A DNA stretch of 31,647 nt. Origin: Negativicutes bacterium (GTDB lineage Bacteria; Bacillota_C; Negativicutes; Sporomusales_B; JARLHX01). The DNA lies in the NCBI GenBank assembly GCA_031292015.1, contig JARLHY010000164.1, positions 1 through 31,647 on the forward strand, given 5' to 3'. Below are positions 23,705 through 30,551 of this stretch, in pieces; the first letter of the stretch is position 1; each line of letters starts with the position of its first letter. The notes under the pieces are model-generated. The model was not told the origin of the DNA, did not search any database, and was given only the letters and a program-made list of their open reading frames with translations. The position numbers and the translations under genes were made by a program.

Positions 23705-24214
23705 CTATTCCCCTTTTTTCTGCGCCTTTTTCCACTCGACGACTGTATGACAGTCCGGGTCCCCGTTCAGGACATTGGTGGATTGCGTCAGATCAAATTC
23801 TTCGTTATAGCCCCGCCGCATACATAAATCCTGTTCACAGTAAATAAGGCCTAGTTTCTCGCCCCCCAGCCCCTTCCACTCTTCCGCAAAGGGACAGTAG
23901 GTGACCTTCTTCTCCAGACAATTTTCCTCGACCCGGATTTTGTCCGAAACCCAGGCCAGCGGCAGCGGCAGGTCGTAAAACCGGGATAGGTTCTCCACCG
24001 TCAGCGGCAGACCCTGCGCCAAAACCTCCTCGCGGATCTTGCGGCCCCTGGCGTCGCCGTATTTATGGATCGCCCGCCGTACAGCCGCTTCGCCCCGGTC
24101 CCCGAACTCCTCTACCACCTCGCTGCCCATAAAATGGTACAACAGTGCCAGCGTTCGCGCCATTTTGTCGACAATCACCCGCACCTCGTCCTGGCTGAAC
24201 TTTTTTTCTTCCAT
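23705..24214 (-). CDS. L-2-amino-thiazoline-4-carboxylic acid hydrolase (ATC_hyd) family protein
   Basis: The 169-residue protein matches the ATC_hyd family pattern: an N-terminal helical part with 'GDRGEAAVRRAIHKYGDARGRKIREEV', then conserved cysteines in 'YCPFAEEWKGLG', 'YCEQDLCMRRGYN' and 'NVLNGDPDCHTVVEW'. Family members are annotated as hydrolysing a cyclic thioamidine, but most are uncharacterised and often sit next to reductase or transport genes. Here it leads a three-gene unit with the flavoprotein and [2Fe-2S] protein, preceded by operator site D. A role as a substrate-opening hydrolase or assembly partner are both open. The ATG has only a weak ribosome site (GGCGATC). Confidence 0.75.
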   Translation of the reverse strand: MEEKKFSQDEVRVIVDKMARTLALLYHFMGSEVVEEFGDRGEAAVRRAIHKYGDARGRKIREEVLAQGLPLTVENLSRFYDLPLPLAWVSDKIRVEENCLEKKVTYCPFAEEWKGLGGEKLGLIYCEQDLCMRRGYNEEFDLTQSTNVLNGDPDCHTVVEWKKAQKKGE

Positions 24215-24256
24215 TTGATCGCCTCCCCATCCCCGGATAGTGCAACAATAGCTTAT

Positions 24257-24282
24257 TGTTCTACAATATCGTACGACGTTCT
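24257..24282 (-). promoter_or_regulatory. Operator-like site D, upstream of the flavoprotein unit
   Basis: A 26-bp element with all 14 invariant bases of the shared motif; its centre TCGTACGA is a perfect 8-bp palindrome. It lies 43-68 bases upstream of the ATC-hydrolase-family start. Confidence 0.6.
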
Positions 24283-24360
24283 AAATAATATTATGGATAT
24301 ATTGGCTTTCCAGACAAATAATTCCTGCCCGTGATATTTACTTATTAAACTTTTTTTCAC
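24283..24360 (-). promoter_or_regulatory. Promoter region of the flavoprotein unit, near-copy of 4296-4372
   Basis: Similar over its whole length to the IclR upstream region. The possible minus-strand promoter is TTTGTC, 17 bp, CATAAT, followed 8 bases later by operator site D. Confidence 0.5.
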
Positions 24361-24384
24361 AGGAAACCCGCAGCCCGTACCGAC

Positions 24385-24415
24385 GAAAAAAGCCTCCGAA
24401 ATGAATCCCGGAAGC
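24385..24415 (-). terminator. Terminator of the 56-residue protein gene
   Basis: A 7-bp stem (GCTTCCG/CGGAGGC on the minus strand, one G-T pair) is followed by a run of seven T-strand bases at 24391-24385. It lies about 25 bp after the small gene. Confidence 0.65.
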
Positions 24416-24440
24416 TGCTGCAGCAAGAGTGAAATCGCTT

Positions 24441-24611
24441 CTATTCAGCTATCCTGGCGTTTTCCTTGATATATGCTTCCACCGACTCGATCAGCTTGCG
24501 CAGTTTTTTACCGCGACTCTGGGTATTTTTATCCGCCGATATAGCGAGTTCGGCTGCGGTCTGGTACATCTCCTGGATGAGCGAGCCGATGATGTCTTCC
24601 TTTTCCGCCAT
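24441..24611 (-). CDS. Small helical protein of unknown function (56 residues)
   Basis: The frame runs from an ATG with GGGGGA 8 bases upstream to a TAG, and a terminator follows directly, which together support a real gene. The product is charged and predicted helical, with heptad-like hydrophobic spacing ('IIGSLIQEMYQTAAELAIS', then 'KKLRKLIESVEAYIKENARIAE'), no cysteine, no membrane segment and no signal peptide. I do not recognise the family. It is isolated between the flavoprotein unit and the plus-strand dehydrogenase. Confidence 0.7.
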   Translation of the reverse strand: MAEKEDIIGSLIQEMYQTAAELAISADKNTQSRGKKLRKLIESVEAYIKENARIAE

Positions 24612-24823
24612 TGCCGGTCCCCCTTTTAACTATTGCTTGACTGTATAATTCGCCAAGCGGGAACTTTAATTCCTGCCGCCCCCAAAAAAACATCGGCCGG
24701 AATGGCCTGCTGCCTGACTTCCAGCTGCGAAGGATTTTCAACAGGTTTTCGCGAAAATAATCCGACGTTGCCGCAGTTCGCCAGGTACCACAAAACACGC
24801 AATTTCAAGGAGATGAATCCGCC

Positions 24824-25810
24824 ATGCCTGTTGTAGTCATGTTCCTGCCCGAGTCTCGACTGGAAACCGCGAAAATAGACTTGCCGAAAGACTGGGACCT
24901 TCGCTTTTTGGAAGCCCCTTCCTGTGGTGAAATTCTGGCCGCCTGCCGGGACGCCGACTGTCTCCTGACCTTAGGTTCGGTGGCCGGCATCGACGCTCGC
25001 GTTATGGAAAACAGTCCAAAACTGAAGCTCATTCAGTGCCTGGGCGCAGGCTTTAACCACGTCGACCTTGCCGCCGCCAACCGTCTGGGAATCCCGGTGG
25101 CCAATTCTCCCGGACAGAACGCCGGCACCGTAGCCGAGTTCACCATCGGCGCCGTCATCGCCCTGCAGCGCCGCATCGTCGAAGCCGACACCCAGATTAA
25201 GTCCGGCAACTATGCGACCTTCCGCAAAGGATTGCTTGATGCAGGACTGGCAGGGATATCCGGCTGCAGAATCGGCCTGATCGGATTCGGCAATATTGGT
25301 CAGCAGGTCGCCAAAATAGCGGTGATGCTGGGCGCCTCGGTCAGCTACTTCAGCGCCCGCCGTAAAATCGACCTGGAGGCGCAGCTCGGCGCCGGTTACG
25401 CGCCCCTTGACGCCCTGCTGTCCACCAGCGATGTCGTCAGTCTGCATGTCCCGCTGAGCCCCGAGACCAGGGGCCTCATCGCCGCCCGCGAACTGGCGCT
25501 GATGCCTTCCGGCAGCCTGCTGGTCAATACGGCCCGGGGCGAAATCCTGGACCAGGCGGCCCTGGCGGCGGCCCTCGAATCCGGCCACCTGGCTGGAGCG
25601 GCTGTTGACACCCTCTCCCCCGAACCGCCCGGCGGCGACCACCCGCTGCTGAATCTTTCCCCGCAGGCCCGGACAAGGCTGCTGCTGACCCCCCACATCG
25701 CCGGCGTCACAGTCGGCTCTTTCCGCAAGATGCTCGGCGCGTCCATCGCCAATATCGAGCGGGCTCTGCGGGGAGAACAGCCGCAGCACCTCGTCGGCGG
25801 CATCAGATAA
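24824..25810 (+). CDS. D-isomer-type 2-hydroxyacid dehydrogenase, second copy
   Basis: The 328-residue protein has the D-2-hydroxyacid dehydrogenase fold with the Rossmann motif 'GLIGFGNIGQQVAKIA' and catalytic Arg in 'NTARGEILD', Glu in 'DTLSPEPP' and His in 'TPHIAGVTVGSF'. It uses NAD(P)H to interconvert a 2-oxoacid and a D-2-hydroxyacid. It is the only clear plus-strand gene and is not near-identical to the dehydrogenase at 15577-16575, so it is a different subfamily rather than a recent copy. AAGGAGAT lies 8 bases upstream. No shared operator precedes it, so it may not belong to the regulon; the 200 bp upstream hold no other recognisable element. Substrate unknown. Confidence 0.93.
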   Translation: MPVVVMFLPESRLETAKIDLPKDWDLRFLEAPSCGEILAACRDADCLLTLGSVAGIDARVMENSPKLKLIQCLGAGFNHVDLAAANRLGIPVANSPGQNAGTVAEFTIGAVIALQRRIVEADTQIKSGNYATFRKGLLDAGLAGISGCRIGLIGFGNIGQQVAKIAVMLGASVSYFSARRKIDLEAQLGAGYAPLDALLSTSDVVSLHVPLSPETRGLIAARELALMPSGSLLVNTARGEILDQAALAAALESGHLAGAAVDTLSPEPPGGDHPLLNLSPQARTRLLLTPHIAGVTVGSFRKMLGASIANIERALRGEQPQHLVGGIR

Positions 25811-25829
25811 CAGCGCTAAAACGAAACAC

Positions 25830-25868
25830 GGCAGCCGGTCCTGGTATTTCCCACCAGGACCGGCTGCC
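25830..25868. terminator. Perfect 16-bp hairpin after the plus-strand dehydrogenase
   Basis: Arms GGCAGCCGGTCCTGGT (25830-25845) and its complement (25853-25868) enclose 7 bases. It sits 19 bp after the stop codon. The plus strand has no T run after it and the minus strand only TTTCGTTTT, so it may act as a convergent terminator between this gene and the small minus-strand gene, or as an mRNA end. Confidence 0.55.
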
Positions 25869-25932
25869 GGTTGACGCGCTGGAATTGCTGCATGTCGTCG
25901 CAGGGCTGATGACCGTGAAAGAATGGCCGCGG

Positions 25933-26136
25933 TCAAAGCGCCAGCGGGTAAAACAAGATATGAAACAGCACGATGCCTACGGCGCACTGCAGCGACATCC
26001 GCTTGCGCTCCTTCTCCAGCACGGTACTTCTGATCCGTCTTGTCCACGTCGCAGGAAAGAAATGATAAAAGAAAAGATAACAAAAACAAAGTTCGCCCAG
26101 ATACCAGACAACATGCCATAAAACTCCGCTGTCCAC
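25933..26136 (-). CDS. Small two-helix membrane protein, hypothetical
   Basis: A GTG at 26136 with AGGGGGAG just upstream opens a 67-residue frame. It has two hydrophobic segments (about 5-27 and 50-67) joined by a basic linker ('TWTRRIRSTVLEKERKRM'), a typical two-pass small membrane protein with the linker likely cytoplasmic. An ATG 8 codons earlier is possible but lacks a ribosome site. I do not recognise the family. Support is the spaced ribosome site and the clean pattern of membrane segments; there is no neighbouring gene in the same unit. Confidence 0.5.
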   Translation of the reverse strand: MDSGVLWHVVWYLGELCFCYLFFYHFFPATWTRRIRSTVLEKERKRMSLQCAVGIVLFHILFYPLAL

Positions 26137-26343
26137 TTCACTCCCCCTTAGGTCCGCCATCCCGTTTCAAAAACCATGGTTATCGTTAAATAGAATTAAG
26201 CCGTCTTCGAAACATCGTCTGCTGCCGGCAATAACGCTGACAACAGGTTCCCATCGCCCCAACGGTTTCCTTCGCAAAATCCCGGGGGAATCCGACAATT
26301 CTCTGTACTTTCTACTATAGGGCAAATTTCCAAATATTTCTTC

Positions 26344-26382
26344 GGGACTAAAGTTTCATTTTTTACCTAGGCCTTTAGTCCC
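26344..26382. other. Perfect 10-bp stem with a 19-base loop in the gap upstream of the small membrane gene
   Basis: GGGACTAAAG (26344-26353) and CTTTAGTCCC (26373-26382) are exact complements around an AT-rich loop. It lies between the cysK terminator and the small membrane gene in a 330-bp gap; the rest of the gap (26137-26343) shows no gene or known RNA. Confidence 0.5.
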
Positions 26383-26395
26383 AATCATAACCATA

Positions 26396-26427
26396 AAGAA
26401 AAACGACCCGTTTGCGGGTCGTTTTTT
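26396..26427. terminator. Bidirectional terminator after cysK
   Basis: ACGACCCG and CGGGTCGT flank a TTTG loop, with A and T runs on both sides, so it can stop transcription in either direction. It lies 38 bp after the cysK stop. Confidence 0.9.
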
Positions 26428-26464
26428 CAGGCTATTTTTACCGGTAATCGGTCTTTTAGTCCTG

Positions 26465-27394
26465 CTACTCAAACAAAACCGTCGATAAATACCGTTCCCC
26501 GGTGTCAGGCAGAAGCACCACGATGGTTTTTCCCTCGTTTTCCGGCCGCAGGGCGATCTGAGTCGCGGCGTAGGCCGCTGCGCCACTGGAAATGCCGACC
26601 AGCAGTCCTTCTTTCCTGGCCAGGTCTTTGGCGGTGGCGAAAGCATCCTCGCTTTTCACCTGGAATATTTCATCAAGAATCTTAACATTCAGCACCTCCG
26701 GCACAAAACCGGCGCCGATGCCCTGGAGCTTGTGGGGTCCCGGATTGCCACCGGACAGCACCGGGGAGTCGGCCGGTTCCACGGCCACGATTTTGACCTG
26801 GGGTTTGCGGGCCTTGAGGACTTCGCCCACCCCGGTGATGGTGCCGCCGGTGCCGACCCCGGCGACGAAAATGTCCACTTCGCCGTCAGTGTCGCGCCAT
26901 ATTTCCTCTGCCGTGGTTTTGCGGTGGATCTCCGGGTTGGCCGGATTTTTAAACTGCTGGGGCACAAAAGACTTCGGCGTCGACGCTGCCAGTTCTTCGG
27001 CCCTTTTTATCGCGCCCTTCATCCCCTCCGCTCCCGGGGTCAGCACAAGTTCGGCCCCCAGCGCTTTCAGCAGATTGCGCCGCTCGATGCTGAAGGTCTC
27101 CGGCATCGTCAGGATCAGGCGGTAACCTCTGGCCGCCGCCGTGAACGCCAGGCCGACGCCGGTGTTGCCGCTGGTCGGCTCGATAATCACGCTGTCCTTG
27201 TCAATAAGACCCTTTTCTTCGGCGTCCTTGATCATCGCCAAGCCGATTCTGTCCTTGACGCTGCTCAGGGGATTAAAGGATTCCAGTTTGGCGAGAAGTC
27301 TCGCTTTCAGCCCTTTCGCCGCATTGTAGTTGTTAAGCTCCAGCAGCGGGGTGTTGCCGATCAGGTCGGTCAAATTCTGAGCTATTTTTGCCAT
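26465..27394 (-). CDS. cysK: Cysteine synthase A (O-acetylserine sulfhydrylase)
   Basis: The 309-residue protein is a standard CysK: it makes L-cysteine from O-acetylserine and sulfide using PLP. K47 in '[11 protein letters not shown]' binds PLP, '[11 protein letters not shown]' holds the substrate loop, '[16 protein letters not shown]' binds the phosphate, and 'GISSGAA' lies near the end. Length is typical. The ATG at 27394 is chosen because GAGGAGG lies 9 bases upstream; an ATG three codons earlier directly abuts that site. It follows larE by 30 bp and is probably transcribed with it, which links cysteine supply to the sulfur-transfer enzyme. Confidence 0.96.
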   Translation of the reverse strand: MAKIAQNLTDLIGNTPLLELNNYNAAKGLKARLLAKLESFNPLSSVKDRIGLAMIKDAEEKGLIDKDSVIIEPTSGNTGVGLAFTAAARGYRLILTMPETFSIERRNLLKALGAELVLTPGAEGMKGAIKRAEELAASTPKSFVPQQFKNPANPEIHRKTTAEEIWRDTDGEVDIFVAGVGTGGTITGVGEVLKARKPQVKIVAVEPADSPVLSGGNPGPHKLQGIGAGFVPEVLNVKILDEIFQVKSEDAFATAKDLARKEGLLVGISSGAAAYAATQIALRPENEGKTIVVLLPDTGERYLSTVLFE

Positions 27395-27424
27395 TGTCGT
27401 CATCCTCCTCGATCGATTCATTTA

Positions 27425-28249
27425 CTATTCTCCGGGTTTTTCGATGGTTTCATTCATGCTGCCCATGCGATACCCGGCCAGGTCCAGCGTCACATAAGTA
27501 AAGCCGAGATCCTTCAGGGCGCGGGTGATCATCTGGGACAGCGGCGGTTGGGCCAGGGCCGGCATGTCTTCAGGAAAAACCTCGATCCGGGCCAGTGTCC
27601 CGTGGTGTCTCAGCCGAACCTGGCCTGAGCAGTAGCGTTTGAGCAGTTCCTCTCCCTGCTCGATCTGCTTAAGCTTCTCCTCGGTGATCGGCTGACCGTA
27701 AGCCACCCGGGACGAAAGGCAGGCGGCGCTGAGTTTGTTCCAGGTGGGAAGATTCCAGTCCGCCGATAGCTGGCGAATTTCGGCTTTGGTCAGCCCGACT
27801 TCCAGCAGCGGGCTTCTGACTGCCGCCAGTTCCCCCACGGCCCTCATCCCGGGGCGGTAGTCGCCGGTGTCGTCAGCGTTGGAGCCCTCCAGCACCCACT
27901 GGAATCCATGCTCCGCGGCCCACCTGCTTAAGACGGAGAATCGCTGCTGCTTGCAGTAGTAGCAGCGGTCCGGCCTGTTGGCCACAAAATCGGGACTTTC
28001 CAGTTCGCTGATTTCCAGCAGTATGTGGTGAACACCCATCTGCCTGGCGAACTCGATTGCTGCCTGTTTTTCGCTTTCCGGCAGAGTGGCCGAATAAGCG
28101 GTGACGGCAACGGCCTTATCCCCCAGCGTCCGCTGGGCGGCGGCGACGAGAAAGGCGCTGTCGGCGCCGCCGGAAAAACCGGTCGCGACACTCTCCATCT
28201 CCTTAAGCATAGCCATCAGTTTGTTTAATTTTGTTGTTGTATCTGTCAT
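27425..28249 (-). CDS. larE: ATP-dependent sulfur transferase LarE (nickel-pincer cofactor synthesis), three-cysteine type
   Basis: The 274-residue protein matches LarE, which inserts sulfur into the pyridinium dicarboxylate mononucleotide precursor of the nickel-pincer cofactor used by LarA. The PP-loop reads 'FSGGADSAFL' (25-34) and is followed by 'LEGSNADDTGDYRPGMRA' and 'AACLSSR'. It has C96-x2-C99 and C177. L. plantarum LarE uses one sacrificial cysteine (C176), whereas the three-cysteine form binds a [4Fe-4S] cluster and can act catalytically with sulfide; this protein looks like the second form. larB and larC are not in the window. It is 30 bp before cysK and has its own promoter and leader. 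GAGGAG is 6 bases upstream of the ATG. Confidence 0.93.
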   Translation of the reverse strand: MTDTTTKLNKLMAMLKEMESVATGFSGGADSAFLVAAAQRTLGDKAVAVTAYSATLPESEKQAAIEFARQMGVHHILLEISELESPDFVANRPDRCYYCKQQRFSVLSRWAAEHGFQWVLEGSNADDTGDYRPGMRAVGELAAVRSPLLEVGLTKAEIRQLSADWNLPTWNKLSAACLSSRVAYGQPITEEKLKQIEQGEELLKRYCSGQVRLRHHGTLARIEVFPEDMPALAQPPLSQMITRALKDLGFTYVTLDLAGYRMGSMNETIEKPGE

Positions 28250-28275
28250 AAGTCGGCTCCTCTCGGATCATATCG

Positions 28276-28317
28276 AAAAAGGCCAAGGAACTCCCCTGCG
28301 GGATTTGCCTTAGCCTT
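28276..28317 (-). terminator. Terminator-like hairpin in the larE leader
   Basis: Arms AAGGCTAAGG and CCTTGGCCTT on the minus strand (one G-T pair) enclose a loop with an inner CCC/GGG pairing and end in TTTTT. It lies between the larE promoter and its ATG, so it could attenuate larE, or simply end the upstream yezD-like transcript. Confidence 0.65.
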
Positions 28318-28356
28318 CAGACTTCTGATCAGCCATTTGCTTTTATCGCTACTTTG

Positions 28357-28385
28357 TATATATCACACTCCGTGGTTCCTGTCAA
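28357..28385 (-). promoter_or_regulatory. Promoter of larE-cysK
   Basis: TTGACA (28385-28380), a 17-bp spacer and TATATA (28362-28357) on the minus strand make a good sigma-A promoter. It starts just after the stop of the YezD-like gene, so larE has its own transcript with a leader of roughly 100 bases. Confidence 0.7.
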
Positions 28386-28396
28386 GTTCATCCAGA

Positions 28397-28744
28397 CTAG
28401 ATCCCTTCGCCGAAAAGTCCGGCCAGGTCACTGAACCGGCGTTTTTCCGCCTTTTCGATCTGCACAACCTTGTTATCTTTTATCACAATGACCACCTGGC
28501 CGAAGCGCAAGCCCTGCAGCACTTCGCCGATGCTCTGACGGAACTGCCTGCTGTTCAGCCTGGGCTCGACCTCCGCTTTGCCACCGCCCTGCCTCGGGAC
28601 CGTTTCCGCCGGGATCAGCCGGATTTTTTCTGTTTTGTCAATCTGGATCAGACGGCCGTCCTGGGCAATCAGCGTCACCATCCCGTGCCGTATCTTGCCG
28701 ACTTCGGCCTCAATAATCTCCCATACCTGCTCCGGTACATCCAT
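28397..28744 (-). CDS. Tandem-duplicated YezD-family (DUF2292-like) protein
   Basis: The 115-residue protein contains two copies of the short YezD pattern. Copy one (about 4-44) reads 'VWEIIEAEVGKIRHGMVT' then 'DGRLIQIDKTEKIRL'; copy two (about 66-106) reads 'SIGEVLQGLRFGQVVIVI' then 'DNKVVQIEKAEKRRF'. Ordinary YezD proteins have one copy in about 55 residues and occur with sulfur-assimilation genes; their role is unknown. Here it follows the SAM-riboswitch-controlled trans-sulfuration gene by 79 bp and probably shares its transcript. GAGGAGG lies 8 bases upstream of the ATG. There are no cysteines, membrane helices or signal peptide. Confidence 0.8.
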   Translation of the reverse strand: MDVPEQVWEIIEAEVGKIRHGMVTLIAQDGRLIQIDKTEKIRLIPAETVPRQGGGKAEVEPRLNSRQFRQSIGEVLQGLRFGQVVIVIKDNKVVQIEKAEKRRFSDLAGLFGEGI

Positions 28745-28823
28745 ACCGTTTACCTCCTCGCCATTTTGTGGCGTTTATTTTGAGACTACTTATTTTTCAG
28801 CCGTCAAATATCATCTAACAAGC

Positions 28824-29969
28824 TCAACCATCCTTCTGTTCCATCGCCTGTTTCAAATCGGCGATGATGTCCTCGGCCGCTTCGATGCCCACCGAAAGCC
28901 GCAGCAGGCAGTCGTTGATACCCATCTGTTCCCGCAGCCCGGCCGGGATATCGGCGTGGGTCTGGACAGCCGGAAAGGTAATCAGCGACTCCACTCCCCC
29001 CAGGCTCTCGGCAAACCGGATCAGCTTCACGCTAGCCAGAACCTGTGGCACCAGGGCGGCGTCATCCACCGCAAACGACAGCATGCCGCCGTAGCCGGAC
29101 GCCTGCCTGTCGTGGACCGCCCGGCCGGGGTGATCAGGCAGGCCCGGGTAGTAGACTCGCCTGACCCGGGGGTGTTTGACCAGCCACGCGGCGATCTGCC
29201 GGGCGTTGGTCTCGTGCTTTTCCAGCCTGAGAGCCAGTGTCTTCATCCCCCGCAGCAGCAGCCAGCTGTCCGACGGGCTGAGAACGCCGCCGGTGGCGTT
29301 TTGGAGAAACTTTACCCGCTCCCCCAGCTCCGCCGTGCGGGTGACCACCAGGCCACACACCAGGTCGTTATGACCAGCCAGGTACTTGGTGCCGCTGTGG
29401 ATGACAATGTCGGCCCCCAGTTCCAGCGGGCGCTGAAAGTACGGGGTGAGAAAGGTGTTGTCAACGATGATATGCAGGCCGTGTTGCCGGCCGAGCTCGA
29501 CCATGGCGCCGATATCGGCGATTTTCATCAGCGGGTTGGTAGGTGTCTCGACAAAGACGGCCTTGGTCGCCGGCCGGACCGCGGCAGTCACCGCGGCGGT
29601 GTCGCTGGTATCGACGAAGGTCACGTCCAGGCCGTACTGGCCAAAGACTTTGTCAAGCACCCGGTAGGTGCCGCCGTAGCAGTCGGCCACTACCACAAGG
29701 TGATCTCCGGTCCGGTACAGCATCAGCACCGCCGTCACCGCCGCCATCCCGGAGGCAAAGGCGAACCCGGCGGCTCCGCCTTCCAGGCCGGCAATGGCTT
29801 CCTCCAGCACCTGCCGGGTCGGGTTCTGGCTGCGGCTGTAATCGTAGCCGGTGCTCTGCCCCAAAGAGGGGTGCCGGAAGGTCGCCGTCTGGTAGATTGG
29901 GGTACTGATAGCCCCGGTTTTATCGTCGGTACAGACTCCTACATGGACAATTTTTGAACTTAGCTGCAT
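28824..29969 (-). CDS. Trans-sulfuration PLP enzyme (cystathionine gamma-synthase/lyase, MetI/MccB type)
   Basis: The 381-residue protein belongs to the Cys/Met metabolism PLP family: 'TPIYQTATFRHP', 'YDYSRSQNPTRQVLEEAIAGLEGG', the PLP lysine in 'HSGTKYLAGHNDL' and 'FAESLGGVESLITFPA'. Length is typical. Sequence alone does not separate synthase (MetI) from lyase (MccB). A SAM-I riboswitch directly upstream favours a methionine-synthesis role such as cystathionine gamma-synthase/O-acylhomoserine sulfhydrylase, since MccB-type genes are usually regulated by cysteine supply. The ATG follows GAGGGGG. The YezD-like gene follows and is probably co-transcribed. Confidence 0.92.
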   Translation of the reverse strand: MQLSSKIVHVGVCTDDKTGAISTPIYQTATFRHPSLGQSTGYDYSRSQNPTRQVLEEAIAGLEGGAAGFAFASGMAAVTAVLMLYRTGDHLVVVADCYGGTYRVLDKVFGQYGLDVTFVDTSDTAAVTAAVRPATKAVFVETPTNPLMKIADIGAMVELGRQHGLHIIVDNTFLTPYFQRPLELGADIVIHSGTKYLAGHNDLVCGLVVTRTAELGERVKFLQNATGGVLSPSDSWLLLRGMKTLALRLEKHETNARQIAAWLVKHPRVRRVYYPGLPDHPGRAVHDRQASGYGGMLSFAVDDAALVPQVLASVKLIRFAESLGGVESLITFPAVQTHADIPAGLREQMGINDCLLRLSVGIEAAEDIIADLKQAMEQKDG

Positions 29970-30016
29970 TGTTCCGCCCCCTCATTCGTCTCGTGTTCTT
30001 TCGGCAAAGCCACGTA

Positions 30017-30044
30017 AAGAAAAGCCCCTTTCCGAGAAAGGAGC
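30017..30044 (-). terminator. Expression-platform terminator of the SAM riboswitch
   Basis: The stem GCTCCTTTC/GAAAGGGGC on the minus strand (one T-G pair) has a TCG loop and ends in a T-rich run (30023-30017). It is placed 20 bases after the aptamer, as expected for transcription attenuation when SAM is bound. Confidence 0.85.
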
Positions 30045-30063
30045 TTTTTTTCACGCACGCTTT

Positions 30064-30163
30064 CTCTCATCTGTCAGGAATTCTCCTGCTGGATTTAGCA
30101 CCTTGCATCACTGCCGGTTGCCGGGTGTCATCGGGCCAGTCCCTCGACCACTCTCGATAAGAG
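30064..30163 (-). ncRNA. SAM-I (S-box) riboswitch
   Basis: On the minus strand the leader opens with CTCTTATCGAGAG, then GGTCGAGGGACTGGCCC, GATGA, CCCGGCAACC, then AAGGTGCTAAATCC, and closes with GATGAGAG, which pairs with the opening strand to form the P1 helix. These are the conserved S-box blocks in the right order. It should reduce expression of the downstream trans-sulfuration enzyme when S-adenosylmethionine is plentiful. Confidence 0.95.
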
Positions 30164-30184
30164 CATAACTATTAAATTTATTTG

Positions 30185-30213
30185 ATAGTACCACGCCATA
30201 TAGTCTCTGTCAA
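30185..30213 (-). promoter_or_regulatory. Promoter of the SAM riboswitch and trans-sulfuration gene
   Basis: TTGACA (30213-30208), 17 bp and TACTAT (30190-30185) on the minus strand. Transcription would start a few bases before the aptamer. Confidence 0.75.
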
Positions 30214-30278
30214 TACCAGTTATCAATTATTTGTATTTCGCACATCATTTTGACCAGTGCATATTGCGTACAGCTGCT

Positions 30279-30482
30279 TTACTTCAGGACCATCATCTCG
30301 GTTGCCTTGACCAGGGCGGTTACTTTATCGCCGGGTTTCAGGTCCAGTTCCTCCACCGAGTCGAGGGTGATCACCGCAGCCAGCTCATCGCCTTTGTAGT
30401 CCATCACCACTTTGGCCATTACAGACCCTTTGACCACTTCTTTGACTGTTGCCTGCAGCTTGTTTCTGCCGCTGATTTTCAT
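30279..30482 (-). CDS. mop: Molybdenum-pterin/molybdate-binding Mop domain protein (molbindin)
   Basis: The 67-residue protein is a single TOBE/Mop domain: 'MKISGRNKLQATVKEVVKGSVMAKVVMDY', then 'AAVITLDSVEELDLKPGDKVTALVKATEMM'. Such proteins form hexamers that bind molybdate or tungstate in the cytoplasm. It is encoded 69 bp after modC, so it probably belongs to the molybdate uptake operon and buffers imported oxyanion. AAGGAGG lies 8 bases upstream of the ATG. It ends with a normal stop codon; no terminator is evident between it and the trans-sulfuration promoter. Confidence 0.9.
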   Translation of the reverse strand: MKISGRNKLQATVKEVVKGSVMAKVVMDYKGDELAAVITLDSVEELDLKPGDKVTALVKATEMMVLK

Positions 30483-30551
30483 CTTGGCCCCTCCTTATTA
30501 TTTTGCTATCGACTTCTCTTGTTAGCAATTATACAGTCGTCGTATTTAATC

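Noticed and set aside
24612..24823. Short frames on both strands in the gap before the plus-strand dehydrogenase.
   Set aside because: None has a spaced ribosome site or recognisable product; I see no gene in this gap.
24971..26119. A 382-codon minus-strand frame opposite the plus-strand dehydrogenase.
   Set aside because: It is antisense to a clear dehydrogenase with catalytic motifs; its length comes from G+C-rich codon bias.
28276..28317. Possible T-box or SAM riboswitch before larE.
   Set aside because: Neither the T-box sequence nor S-box blocks are present; only a terminator-like hairpin can be supported.
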